Source: Caryophanales bacterium (GTDB lineage: Bacteria > Bacillota_I > Bacilli_A > RFN20 > CAG-826). From it: a DNA stretch of 6,615 nt. Where the stretch lies: assembly GCA_028726925.1 (NCBI GenBank), contig JAQYPI010000041.1, positions 1 through 6,615 of the forward strand, read 5' to 3'. Below the pieces are notes generated by a model. It saw nothing but the letters and a program-made list of their open reading frames with translations. It searched no databases and had not been told where the DNA came from. The stretch's first letter is position 1; each line of letters begins with the position of its first letter. Shown here one piece after another: positions 1-5,626 of this stretch. The translations under genes and the position numbers were made by a program.

Positions 1-437
1 GCACCGATGCGAGAAGAAGACTTCCCATGCGCTGGACCTCAACGGGGGATACCTATCGCTGCCAAACTTTCGATGGCGTGAGCGAACCGGAAAACCAAGT
101 CACGACGGGTGCTCTCGAGGAAATCGTCAAAGAGGGGTCGCTCGCCCATTATTACAAGAAAGTTCTGGCGTTCCGAGCGGAACACGCGGAAATCCGAAAC
201 GGGCAGTTCGCGACCTTCGGCGACGACCGAGACGACCTCGCCATCAATCGCGTGGTCTATCAAGGAAAGACCGCGGGTTTCCTGATCCACAATTTCGATT
301 ACGATGAGCATTCTAGCTTGGTTCGTCTTCCGGAAGGCTTAATTCCCGATACGACCCTCTCGCTTGGCACGGACACCTACGAAAACGGGGTCGCGACGGT
401 CTCGCCTTTCAGCACCCTTTACCTAAAGGCGGCGTAA
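1..437 (+). CDS. Alpha-glucosidase / alpha-amylase family GH13, C-terminal part (5' truncated by window edge)
   Basis: The frame is open from base 3 and gives 144 residues ending at TAA 435-437; the true start lies outside the window. The fragment begins TDARRRLPMRW, which matches the conserved stretch (R-x-P-M-x-W) after the catalytic barrel in oligo-1,6-glucosidase, trehalose synthase and related GH13 enzymes. Next come the usual helical segment (SLAHYYKKVLAFRAEH, compare the family's 'yyrkLi.lRk.h') and a C-terminal beta domain ending in STLYLKAA. Known for the family: hydrolysis or transfer of alpha-glucosidic bonds in maltodextrin-type sugars, often in the cytoplasm. The catalytic Asp/Glu/Asp residues would be upstream, so activity and substrate cannot be judged. 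The ATG at base 27 is an internal Met of the PMRW motif, not the start. Confidence 0.88.
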   Translation, partial: TDARRRLPMRWTSTGDTYRCQTFDGVSEPENQVTTGALEEIVKEGSLAHYYKKVLAFRAEHAEIRNGQFATFGDDRDDLAINRVVYQGKTAGFLIHNFDYDEHSSLVRLPEGLIPDTTLSLGTDTYENGVATVSPFSTLYLKAA

Positions 438-440
438 ACC

Positions 441-469
441 TTTTTGCCTTCCGTTTCTTCGTGTAAAAT
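441..469 (+). promoter_or_regulatory. Putative promoter of the RDD gene, giving a leaderless mRNA
   Basis: A -10-like TAAAAT lies at 464-469, with TG directly before it. The best-spaced -35 candidate is weak (TTTTTG 441-446, 17-bp spacer; TTGCCT 444-449 would leave only 14). Only six bases (CCTCCT) separate the -10 box from the ATG at 476, so the expected transcription start falls on or next to the start codon. No Shine-Dalgarno is present; CCTCCT is the complement of one. The weak -35 limits confidence. Confidence 0.55.
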
Positions 470-475
470 CCTCCT

Positions 476-1738
476 ATGCGAAAACTTGATTTGCCCCGCT
501 ATCTTAGGCCGACGACGTGGATTCGCGAGACGGGTGCTTTCCTTTTGGATTTCCTTTTCACCTTCGCCTTGGGCGCTATTCTTTATCTTTCTCTCGGGAG
601 AACGGTTCTTTATCCCTCTTTTGGCGGTTATGAATCGATGGTCCGTTACGACGCGCTCTGCGTCGAGGGGGGATTCGGCTATTTCGACGAAAACGAGCAA
701 TACGTCCCTTATGAAGTGGATTCCTCGAAAAAAGGAGTAGAACTCTATTCCCAATACGAGATGGCGGAGAAGGTCGTTTGGGACTATTTCGTGAAGGGAA
801 TCGGCGAGAGCGAGGCTTTTTCTTTCTTGGATTCTGATGGTTTTTCTTCCGATGCCCAACCATTTTCGGACGAGTATCGTCTCGATGTCCGCAAATGGGT
901 GTACCAAGAGTTTTTCCGCATCTCCGACGACGATCCCGATTGCGTCTGGCAAATCCCGGTCTCTGAGGGCGATTTCGACCGAATGCCCGTCCCCCGCGAG
1001 GCGCTTCGGCAAAAAATGAGCGGGGAAGACAAAGAAGAAGCCTTGTCCGCTTACAAAACCATGTTCGAAGTCGTCGTGGGGATCGATGCGGATTCCGATT
1101 CTCTTTTCGAGAGGGCGGGAAACCACTTTTTGAGGCAAGCTCCCGTCGTCGAGGCGAAGAAGCAACACGCAATCGCGACTTATGCCTCCCTTTACCCTTC
1201 CATCATCCTTTCCCCGCTCGTGTTTTTCGCCCTCGTCCCCCTTCTCATGAAAAACGGGGTGACATTCGGGAAAAGGATCTGCCGCATCGCTTTGGTTTCC
1301 ACAAGCGGCTACCAAGCAAAGCCTTGGCAAATCGCCTTGCATTACGGGTTCATTATCCTGATTTTCTATTTGTTTCTCATTCCTTCCGCAATGATCATGT
1401 TCATGGTCGCGAGCCTCATTCTCGTCTTGGATTACATGGCCATGATCCTGACGCGATACCACCAATCCGTCCATTCCATGATCGCCCATACGCTTTCCCT
1501 CGACTCCGCCAATTCCGTTTGGTTCGCTTCTCGCGAGGCGGAAGACGCCTACATCGCGAAGCACCCGCAATCTTTCGCGGCGAAATTGCGCAAAGAAAAA
1601 GAAGAAGACGCCCACAAGGAGCTCGTCGTGAAAGAAGCGGCGCTCAGGGAAGAAAGCGGGATTCTTGACAGCGCGACCCTGTCTTTGAACCCGCATGCTT
1701 CAAAAGAAGCGGAGAAAGACGAAAACGCCAAGTCCTAA
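476..1738 (+). CDS. RDD family membrane protein with large extracytoplasmic insert
   Basis: This is a 420-residue protein. Residues 15-41 form the first RDD helix, with Arg17, Gly20-Ala21 and Asp25 matching the family's R..A..lD pattern. Residues 42-235 are a hydrophilic, acidic region predicted outside the membrane. A second helix (about 236-257) is followed by the hallmark loop NGVTFGKR (260-267). One or two further hydrophobic helices (about 287-326) precede SVHSMIAHT (331-339), the equivalent of the family's 'rs.HD.iagT', with Ser334 where Asp is usual. Residues 353-420 are a charged Lys/Glu/Ala-rich tail, probably cytoplasmic. RDD proteins are commonly under 200 residues, so the insert of roughly 195 residues and the tail are unusual. 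An in-frame TAA at 464-466 and no other start codon before 476 fix the start at the ATG. The function of RDD proteins is mostly unknown; a transport or envelope role is only a guess. Confidence 0.85.
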   Translation: MRKLDLPRYLRPTTWIRETGAFLLDFLFTFALGAILYLSLGRTVLYPSFGGYESMVRYDALCVEGGFGYFDENEQYVPYEVDSSKKGVELYSQYEMAEKVVWDYFVKGIGESEAFSFLDSDGFSSDAQPFSDEYRLDVRKWVYQEFFRISDDDPDCVWQIPVSEGDFDRMPVPREALRQKMSGEDKEEALSAYKTMFEVVVGIDADSDSLFERAGNHFLRQAPVVEAKKQHAIATYASLYPSIILSPLVFFALVPLLMKNGVTFGKRICRIALVSTSGYQAKPWQIALHYGFIILIFYLFLIPSAMIMFMVASLILVLDYMAMILTRYHQSVHSMIAHTLSLDSANSVWFASREAEDAYIAKHPQSFAAKLRKEKEEDAHKELVVKEAALREESGILDSATLSLNPHASKEAEKDENAKS

Positions 1739-1739
1739 C

Positions 1740-1767
1740 TTGTTGTTTTCTTGGCTTCCCCTATAAT
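1740..1767 (+). promoter_or_regulatory. Putative promoter of the glycosyltransferase-obgE-ruvAB cluster (leaderless)
   Basis: TTGTTG at 1740-1745 and a perfect TATAAT at 1762-1767 are separated by 16 bp, in the 37-nt gap after the RDD stop. The ATG at 1776 is eight bases after the -10 box, so the predicted transcript starts at about 1774-1776 with essentially no 5' leader. There is no Shine-Dalgarno between promoter and start. Downstream genes abut or overlap, so this may drive the whole run to ruvB. Confidence 0.72.
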
Positions 1768-1775
1768 TGTTCTTG

Positions 1776-2537
1776 ATGAAAATCTCCGTTTTGTTGCCGG
1801 AAAAAAACCAGTCCGGCAAATTGCTTCAACACCTAAGGGAAAGCATTCTTCCCTATTTCGACGCGGCCCCCGTGGAATACGAGGTCCTCATTTGCCCGAA
1901 CGGTTGCTCCGAAGAGGATATCTTGTCCCTTTCGGAGGCTACGAAATCCCTACCCGAAAACGTCAGGGTGCTCCCGAACGCCAACCCAGGGAAAGGGGAA
2001 GGAGTCAAACAAGGAATTCTCGCCTCGACCGGTGATTACTGCCTTTTCATGGACGCGGACCTCGCGACCGGCCTCGAAGCCTTTTCCAACGTCTTGCCGC
2101 TTCTTGGCAAGCGCGACGCGATTATCGCAAGCCGCGATCTCAAAGATTCCGTATACGGGCAAAAGCAACCGTTTGTCCGCCATGTCACCCACTTCCTTTC
2201 CCGGATGGTCATCGCCTCCATGTTTCACCTCAAAGTCAAAGATACCCAATGCGGGTATAAAGCTTTTCGGACCTCGGTCGCGAAATCCATGGTCGCAAAG
2301 CAGATTATCACCGGGTTCGCTTTCGACGTGGAATACCTGTATTTCCTCCGCCTCAACGGTTTCTCCATCGCGGAAATCCCGTGCGTCTGGACCGATGATC
2401 CGGATTCGACCATCAAGAACAAGAAGAAGGTTTACACCGCTTTCTACAAGGATTTGAAAAAAATCAAAAAGAACAAAAAGAACTATCTTTTGACCGAGCA
2501 AGAGAAAGCTCTTCTGGAGGCGCACGATGCTCATTGA
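1776..2537 (+). CDS. Family 2 glycosyltransferase, ALG5/DPM1-like (polyprenyl-phosphate sugar transferase type)
   Basis: The 253-residue protein has a GT-A fold pattern. The N-terminal strand is SVLLPEKNQ (residues 4-12), where related enzymes usually read 'vviPayNE'. The nucleotide-sugar region has PGKGEGVKQGI (71-81), the metal-binding DxD is DAD at 93-95, and the acceptor/catalytic block is DTQCGYKAF (156-164), followed by GFAFDVEYLY (180-189) and an IPCVW strand (201-205). These motifs are typical of dolichyl/undecaprenyl-phosphate glucosyl- and mannosyltransferases, which load a sugar from a nucleotide donor onto a lipid phosphate. No C-terminal membrane helices are seen; the tail is Lys-rich (about 225-236), which could help peripheral membrane binding (inference). 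The in-frame TTG codons at 1767 and 1773 would overlap or abut the promoter -10 box, so the ATG is preferred. The 3' end overlaps obgE by 11 nt. Donor and acceptor cannot be told from sequence. Confidence 0.87.
   Translation: MKISVLLPEKNQSGKLLQHLRESILPYFDAAPVEYEVLICPNGCSEEDILSLSEATKSLPENVRVLPNANPGKGEGVKQGILASTGDYCLFMDADLATGLEAFSNVLPLLGKRDAIIASRDLKDSVYGQKQPFVRHVTHFLSRMVIASMFHLKVKDTQCGYKAFRTSVAKSMVAKQIITGFAFDVEYLYFLRLNGFSIAEIPCVWTDDPDSTIKNKKKVYTAFYKDLKKIKKNKKNYLLTEQEKALLEAHDAH
2516..2520 (+). promoter_or_regulatory. Shine-Dalgarno of obgE
   Basis: GGAGG sits six bases before the ATG at 2527, inside the end of the glycosyltransferase gene. It fixes the obgE start and shows that this organism does use classical ribosome-binding sites, which makes the sites lacking one more telling. 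Confidence 0.85.
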
Positions 2538-3813
2538 TCGCGCGGTCGTCGAAGTCCGTTCCGGAAACGGCGGGAACGGTGCCATTTCCTTCCACCGAGA
2601 AAAAAACGTCCCCAAAGGGGGACCAGATGGTGGGAACGGCGGCCGTGGCGGCTCGGTTTTCCTCGTCGCGAAGAAGAACGTCAACACGCTTCTGGCCTAC
2701 CGCCATTCCCGCGTGCTTCAGGCAAATGACGGCGAAAAAGGGGACAAATGCTTGAGATTCGGGCGGAATTCCCCGGACGTCATCTCCGAAGTTCCGTGCG
2801 GAACGCTCATTTTCGAGGAAGACGGGAAAACGCTTATCGCTGACCTGAAAAACGAGGGCGACATGGTTTGTGTTGCTAAAGGGGGTCGCGGAGGCCGCGG
2901 CAACGCGGCTTTCAAATCTTCCCGCATTCGCGTTCCAAGGGTCGCTGAAAACGGTTATCCTGGGGTGCGCAAACGAATCGTTCTCGAATTGAAATTGCTC
3001 GCCGATGCCGGGCTCATCGGCTTTCCGAGTGTCGGCAAAAGCACCTTGCTCAACATCGTGACGAAAGCCAATGTCGCGACCGCGGATTATCCTTTCACGA
3101 CGATTGTCCCAAATCTCGGGGTGGTTACCCTGGAAGACGGCTACCATCAATTCGTCCTAGCTGATATGCCAGGCCTCATCGAAGGCGCTCACGAAGGGAA
3201 GGGGCTTGGAATCCAATTCCTTCGCCATATCGAGCGTTGCCGCGTGCTCGTCCACATGGTTTCCATGTCGGGAGAGCGCGATCCTTTCGAAGATTTCAAA
3301 ATCATCAACGCGGAATTGCGCGATTTCGGTGCGGGCCTCGAAAACCGGCCCCAAATCGTCGTCGCGACGAAAATGGACGAGGAAGGGGCAGAAGAGCGCA
3401 AGGCTGAATTCGACAAGAAAACCGGCATTGAAAGCATCGGCATCAGCGCCATCACGGACGAGAACGTCTCCTTCTTGATGAAAAAGATTTTCGAAATGAT
3501 TCAGAAAACCCCCGAATTCGCCCCGTATTCGGTGCCGGATGAGGAAATCGGTGGGCTCAAGGTCTACGATGCCCATCTCGACGCGCCGAAGGACCCTTTC
3601 GAAATCGTCCACCCTTCCGATCACCTTTTCATCATCACGGGGGAAGAAGTCACAAAGAAATACGCTTTGATCAACCTGTCCACGGACGCTGGCGTCGCCC
3701 AACTCATTTCCTACCTTGGCCGCATCGGCATCGACGAGGCCCTGAAAGAAAAGGGCGCGAAAGACGGGGACACGGTCCGCATCCAGGATTTCGAGTTCGA
3801 TTATTATGAATAA
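2527..3813 (+). CDS. obgE: GTPase Obg (ObgE/CgtA)
   Basis: The product has 428 residues, the usual length for Firmicutes Obg. The N-terminal glycine-rich Obg fold (1-159) has GNGGNGAISFHREK, PKGGPDGGNGGRGG and GGRGGRGNAAF blocks. The G domain follows: P-loop GFPSVGKST (165-173), G2 YPFTT (188-192), G3 DMPG (213-216) followed by LIEGAHEGKGLG, G4 TKMD (281-284) and G5 SAI (307-309). The C-terminal OCT domain (about 345-428) ends with acidic FEFDYYE. Known for the family: an essential, slow GTPase that acts in 50S ribosome assembly and in stress/(p)ppGpp and cell-cycle control in the cytoplasm. G4 is usually NKxD; Thr replaces Asn here. The gene overlaps the glycosyltransferase by 11 nt, and its own stop overlaps the start of the small ORF downstream (ATGAATAA). 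Confidence 0.97.
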   Translation: MLIDRAVVEVRSGNGGNGAISFHREKNVPKGGPDGGNGGRGGSVFLVAKKNVNTLLAYRHSRVLQANDGEKGDKCLRFGRNSPDVISEVPCGTLIFEEDGKTLIADLKNEGDMVCVAKGGRGGRGNAAFKSSRIRVPRVAENGYPGVRKRIVLELKLLADAGLIGFPSVGKSTLLNIVTKANVATADYPFTTIVPNLGVVTLEDGYHQFVLADMPGLIEGAHEGKGLGIQFLRHIERCRVLVHMVSMSGERDPFEDFKIINAELRDFGAGLENRPQIVVATKMDEEGAEERKAEFDKKTGIESIGISAITDENVSFLMKKIFEMIQKTPEFAPYSVPDEEIGGLKVYDAHLDAPKDPFEIVHPSDHLFIITGEEVTKKYALINLSTDAGVAQLISYLGRIGIDEALKEKGAKDGDTVRIQDFEFDYYE

Positions 3814-3937
3814 CCCATCCCCATCCGAGGCCTTCGACCTTCGAAAAATCCCTTCTTGGGAGACGATCGTAGTTTCTGGAATTGCAGCACTTGCGTCCCT
3901 TTCTACGATTCTTCTATTCTTCTTTCTATATCTCTGA
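3806..3937 (+). CDS. Small single-helix membrane protein, 43 residues, between obgE and ruvA
   Basis: I do not recognise a family. The ORF starts at the ATG that overlaps the obgE stop (ATGAATAA, 8-nt overlap) and ends with TGA just 2 nt before the ruvA ATG, so it fills the gap exactly. Residues 1-19 are polar (MNNPSPSEAFDLRKIPSWE) with Arg13-Lys14. Residues 20-43 are 24 residues without a charge, ending FFFLYL, a textbook transmembrane helix at the very C-terminus; GxxxA spacing occurs at G25/A28-A29. The positive charges before the helix predict N-inside topology, like a tail-anchored peptide. There is no good Shine-Dalgarno (AGGA is 17 nt upstream), so translation would depend on coupling to obgE, and its own termination could deliver ribosomes to ruvA. 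The frame differs from those of obgE and ruvA. A chance ORF of this length is possible, but the flush fit at both ends and the coherent helix argue for a gene. Confidence 0.6.
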   Translation: MNNPSPSEAFDLRKIPSWETIVVSGIAALASLSTILLFFFLYL

Positions 3938-3939
3938 TC

Positions 3940-4518
3940 ATGATCTCATTGCTACGCGGAAAAATCATAGAGGTCGGCCCTCAAACGATTTCTGTCGACC
4001 TCGGCGCCATCGGGTTTGAAGTCCTTGTCTCGAAACCTGATTCCTTTGGGCTAGGCGACTCGGTCGAACTTTTCGTTTGCGAGATTCAAACCCAAGACGA
4101 TCGATACATCGTCGGCTTCTCGAGCCTCGAGGAAAAGAAAGCGTTTTTGAGCCTGACCTCAGTCAAGGGGATCGGCGCCAAAACGGCGATGGCCGCCTTG
4201 AGCAGCACCACGCCGGAAGCGCTCTTCGCCGCGATTCAAAGGGGTGACGCTGCTTACCTAAAGAAACTTTCCGCGATTGGGCCCAAGGCCGCATCCCAAA
4301 TCATCCTCGACCTCCGCGGCAAGCTCGTCCCCATTCCCGAAAAGGTGAAAAAAGTGGATCGCTATCCCGGGGTCCGCAGCGCCCTCCGCAATCTCGATTT
4401 CCGGGTCAAAGAGATCGATGATGCGATCACGAGCTTGCCCGACGATATGACCGAAGAAGCCGCCCTGAAGGCCGCTTTGCGCAAATTAGCGAAAGGAAAA
4501 TCGACTTCGCATGTCTAG
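3940..4518 (+). CDS. ruvA: Holliday junction branch migration protein RuvA
   Basis: The 192-residue protein is near the usual length of about 200. Domain I (1-62) is an OB fold opening with MISLLRGKIIEV and ending RYIVGF. Domain II has two helix-hairpin-helix motifs, LTSVKGIGAKTAMAAL (72-87) and LKKLSAIGPKAASQIILDL (107-125), which bind junction DNA. Domain III (about 145-185), with VRSALRNLDF, contacts RuvB. Known role: a RuvA tetramer holds the four-way junction and loads RuvB motors. The frame can be opened 28 codons further to 3856, but those residues match nothing in RuvA, while MISLLRGKI is the classical N-terminus, so the ATG at 3940 is chosen. It has no Shine-Dalgarno and begins 2 nt after the small ORF's TGA. 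It overlaps ruvB by 8 nt. Confidence 0.96.
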   Translation: MISLLRGKIIEVGPQTISVDLGAIGFEVLVSKPDSFGLGDSVELFVCEIQTQDDRYIVGFSSLEEKKAFLSLTSVKGIGAKTAMAALSSTTPEALFAAIQRGDAAYLKKLSAIGPKAASQIILDLRGKLVPIPEKVKKVDRYPGVRSALRNLDFRVKEIDDAITSLPDDMTEEAALKAALRKLAKGKSTSHV

Positions 4519-5515
4519 ACTTCTCAGCGCCATCAAGGAAGAAGAAGACATTTCTTCCGAATTGACTTTGAGGCCGCAAACCCTCAAGGAATACATCGGC
4601 CAATCCGAGATGAAAAAGAATCTCGGGGTTTTCATCGGCGCGGCTCGCAAGAGAAAAGAGCCGCTCGATCACGTTCTCCTTTATGGCCCTCCCGGCCTTG
4701 GGAAAACGACTCTTGCCTATGTAATTGCTAACGAACTAGGAGGGAAAATCAAGATCGTCAACGGTCCTTCCATCGAGAAAACGGGTGATTTGGCGGCTGT
4801 CCTTAGCGAAATCGAAGCCGGTGACATCCTTTTCATCGACGAAATCCATCGTTTGCCTCGCCCGGTTGAAGAAGTCCTTTATGGCGCGATGGAGGATTTC
4901 ACGCTGTCCATCATGGTCTCTTCGGGGAACGAATCCCGGGTTCTCCATTTGCCTTTGCCGCCGTTCACACTTGTCGGCGCAACCACCCGAAGCGGGGACT
5001 TGAGCTCACCCCTTAGAGCGCGTTTTGGCATCAGCCTCAAAATCGATTTCTATACCGAAAAAGAACTCGACCAAATCATCCAGAGGACGTCCCTCGTATT
5101 CGGCGTCCCCATCGCCAAAGAGGCGAGTGCGCTCATCGCGAAGCGCAGCCGCGGCACTCCGAGAATTGCCAACCGCATCTATAAAAGGGTGCGTGATTTC
5201 GCCCAATTTTTCGGTGAAAACGACATTTCCGTATCACGGACCCAAGCGGCCCTCGACGCCCTCAAGATCGATGAACTCGGACTCGACGATGTGGACATCC
5301 GGTACCTCGATTGCATCATCGAGCGATTCCACGGCGGCCCCGTCGGCCTCGAGGCCATCGCTTCGGCAATCGGAGAGGAAATCACGAATCTGGAGGACGT
5401 TTACGAGCCTTATCTTGTCATGATCGGCCTCGTCAATCGGACGTCCAGAGGGCGCGTAGCGACGCCAAGCGCTTATTCCCATTTAAAGAAAACCCACCAA
5501 AATCTCCTTTTCTGA
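4511..5515 (+). CDS. ruvB: Holliday junction branch migration DNA helicase RuvB
   Basis: The 334-residue AAA+ ATPase is of normal family length. Seen in order: RPQTLKEYIGQ (21-31), Walker A GPPGLGKTT (59-67), Walker B FIDEIH (108-113) followed by RLPRPVEEVLYGAMEDF, a beta-hairpin region (132-150) expected to touch RuvA, sensor 1 GATTRSG (156-162), Arg finger in SPLRARFGI (R171), and sensor 2 RGTPRIANR (214-222). The C-terminal winged helix has HGGPVGLEAIASAIGEE (274-290) and TSRGRVAT (311-318). RuvB rings pump duplex DNA through the RuvA-bound junction using ATP. The start overlaps the end of ruvA (ATG at 4511 inside the ruvA 3' end); a weak AAAGGA at 4492-4497 is 13 nt upstream, so coupling to ruvA is likely. 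The stop is TGA 5513-5515. Confidence 0.97.
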   Translation: MSRLLSAIKEEEDISSELTLRPQTLKEYIGQSEMKKNLGVFIGAARKRKEPLDHVLLYGPPGLGKTTLAYVIANELGGKIKIVNGPSIEKTGDLAAVLSEIEAGDILFIDEIHRLPRPVEEVLYGAMEDFTLSIMVSSGNESRVLHLPLPPFTLVGATTRSGDLSSPLRARFGISLKIDFYTEKELDQIIQRTSLVFGVPIAKEASALIAKRSRGTPRIANRIYKRVRDFAQFFGENDISVSRTQAALDALKIDELGLDDVDIRYLDCIIERFHGGPVGLEAIASAIGEEITNLEDVYEPYLVMIGLVNRTSRGRVATPSAYSHLKKTHQNLLF

Positions 5516-5536
5516 TTTTGCCGAAGTCGGTTTTCG

Positions 5537-5565
5537 TTGTTTCTCCCTGCCTGAAGGCGTATCCT
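5537..5565 (+). promoter_or_regulatory. Putative promoter of secD
   Basis: TTGTTT at 5537-5542 and TATCCT at 5560-5565 are 17 bp apart in the 111-nt gap between ruvB and secD. The -35 resembles the TTGTTG before the glycosyltransferase. The predicted start at about 5572 leaves a leader of some 55 nt carrying a palindrome and a strong ribosome-binding site. The -10 match is only moderate. Confidence 0.45.
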
Positions 5566-5572
5566 ATACGCC
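5556..5572. repeat. Perfect inverted repeat (7-bp arms, 3-nt centre) overlapping the secD -10 box
   Basis: GGCGTAT and ATACGCC flank CCT. The repeat covers the proposed -10 hexamer and the expected transcription start. No T-run follows, so it is not a standard intrinsic terminator for ruvB. It could be an operator or a hairpin at the transcript's 5' end; which of these, if either, is not decided by the sequence. Confidence 0.6.
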
Positions 5573-5580
5573 GACGGCAT

Positions 5581-5596
5581 GATTTATTTATAAATC
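5581..5596. repeat. AT-rich palindrome in the secD leader
   Basis: GATTTAT and ATAAATC face each other around TT, a perfect 7-bp-arm palindrome lying 8 bp after the previous one. As RNA it would be a weak hairpin about 20 nt before the Shine-Dalgarno; as DNA it could be a binding site. Nothing else in the gap 5516-5626 stands out. Confidence 0.5.
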
Positions 5597-5615
5597 AGCA
5601 GCTAGTTCTATGTTT

Positions 5616-5620
5616 GGAGG
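5616..5620 (+). promoter_or_regulatory. Shine-Dalgarno of secD
   Basis: GGAGG six bases before the ATG at 5627, the same motif and spacing as for obgE. It decides the secD start. Confidence 0.85.
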
Positions 5621-5626
5621 TTACAC

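Noticed and set aside
27..29. ATG at base 27 as the start of a 136-residue protein
   Set aside because: It is the internal Met of the GH13 P-M-x-W motif, with the frame open to the window edge.
419..1696. 425-codon ORF on the minus strand over the RDD gene
   Set aside because: It is codon-aligned with a well-supported sense gene, resembles no known protein, and is explained by rare TTA/CTA/TCA codons in the sense strand.
1767..1775. TTG start codons for the glycosyltransferase at 1767 or 1773
   Set aside because: They overlap or sit next to the TATAAT box, so they would precede or coincide with the transcription start; the ATG at 1776 gives the normal GT2 N-terminus.
2490..2495. TTGACC as a -35 box for an internal obgE promoter
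   Set aside because: No -10-like hexamer occurs at 15-19 bp downstream.
3856..3939. N-terminal extension of RuvA by 28 codons
   Set aside because: RuvA proteins begin at M-I-x-x-L-x-G; the extension matches nothing in the family and runs through the small ORF in another frame.
5520..5534. Possible ruvB terminator: CCGA-AG-TCGG followed by TTTT
   Set aside because: The stem is only 4 bp with a 2-nt loop, too weak for an intrinsic terminator.
5556..5580. GGCGTAT/ATACGCC hairpin as a ruvB terminator
   Set aside because: The stem is good, but no T-run follows; it is listed as a repeat of unknown role.
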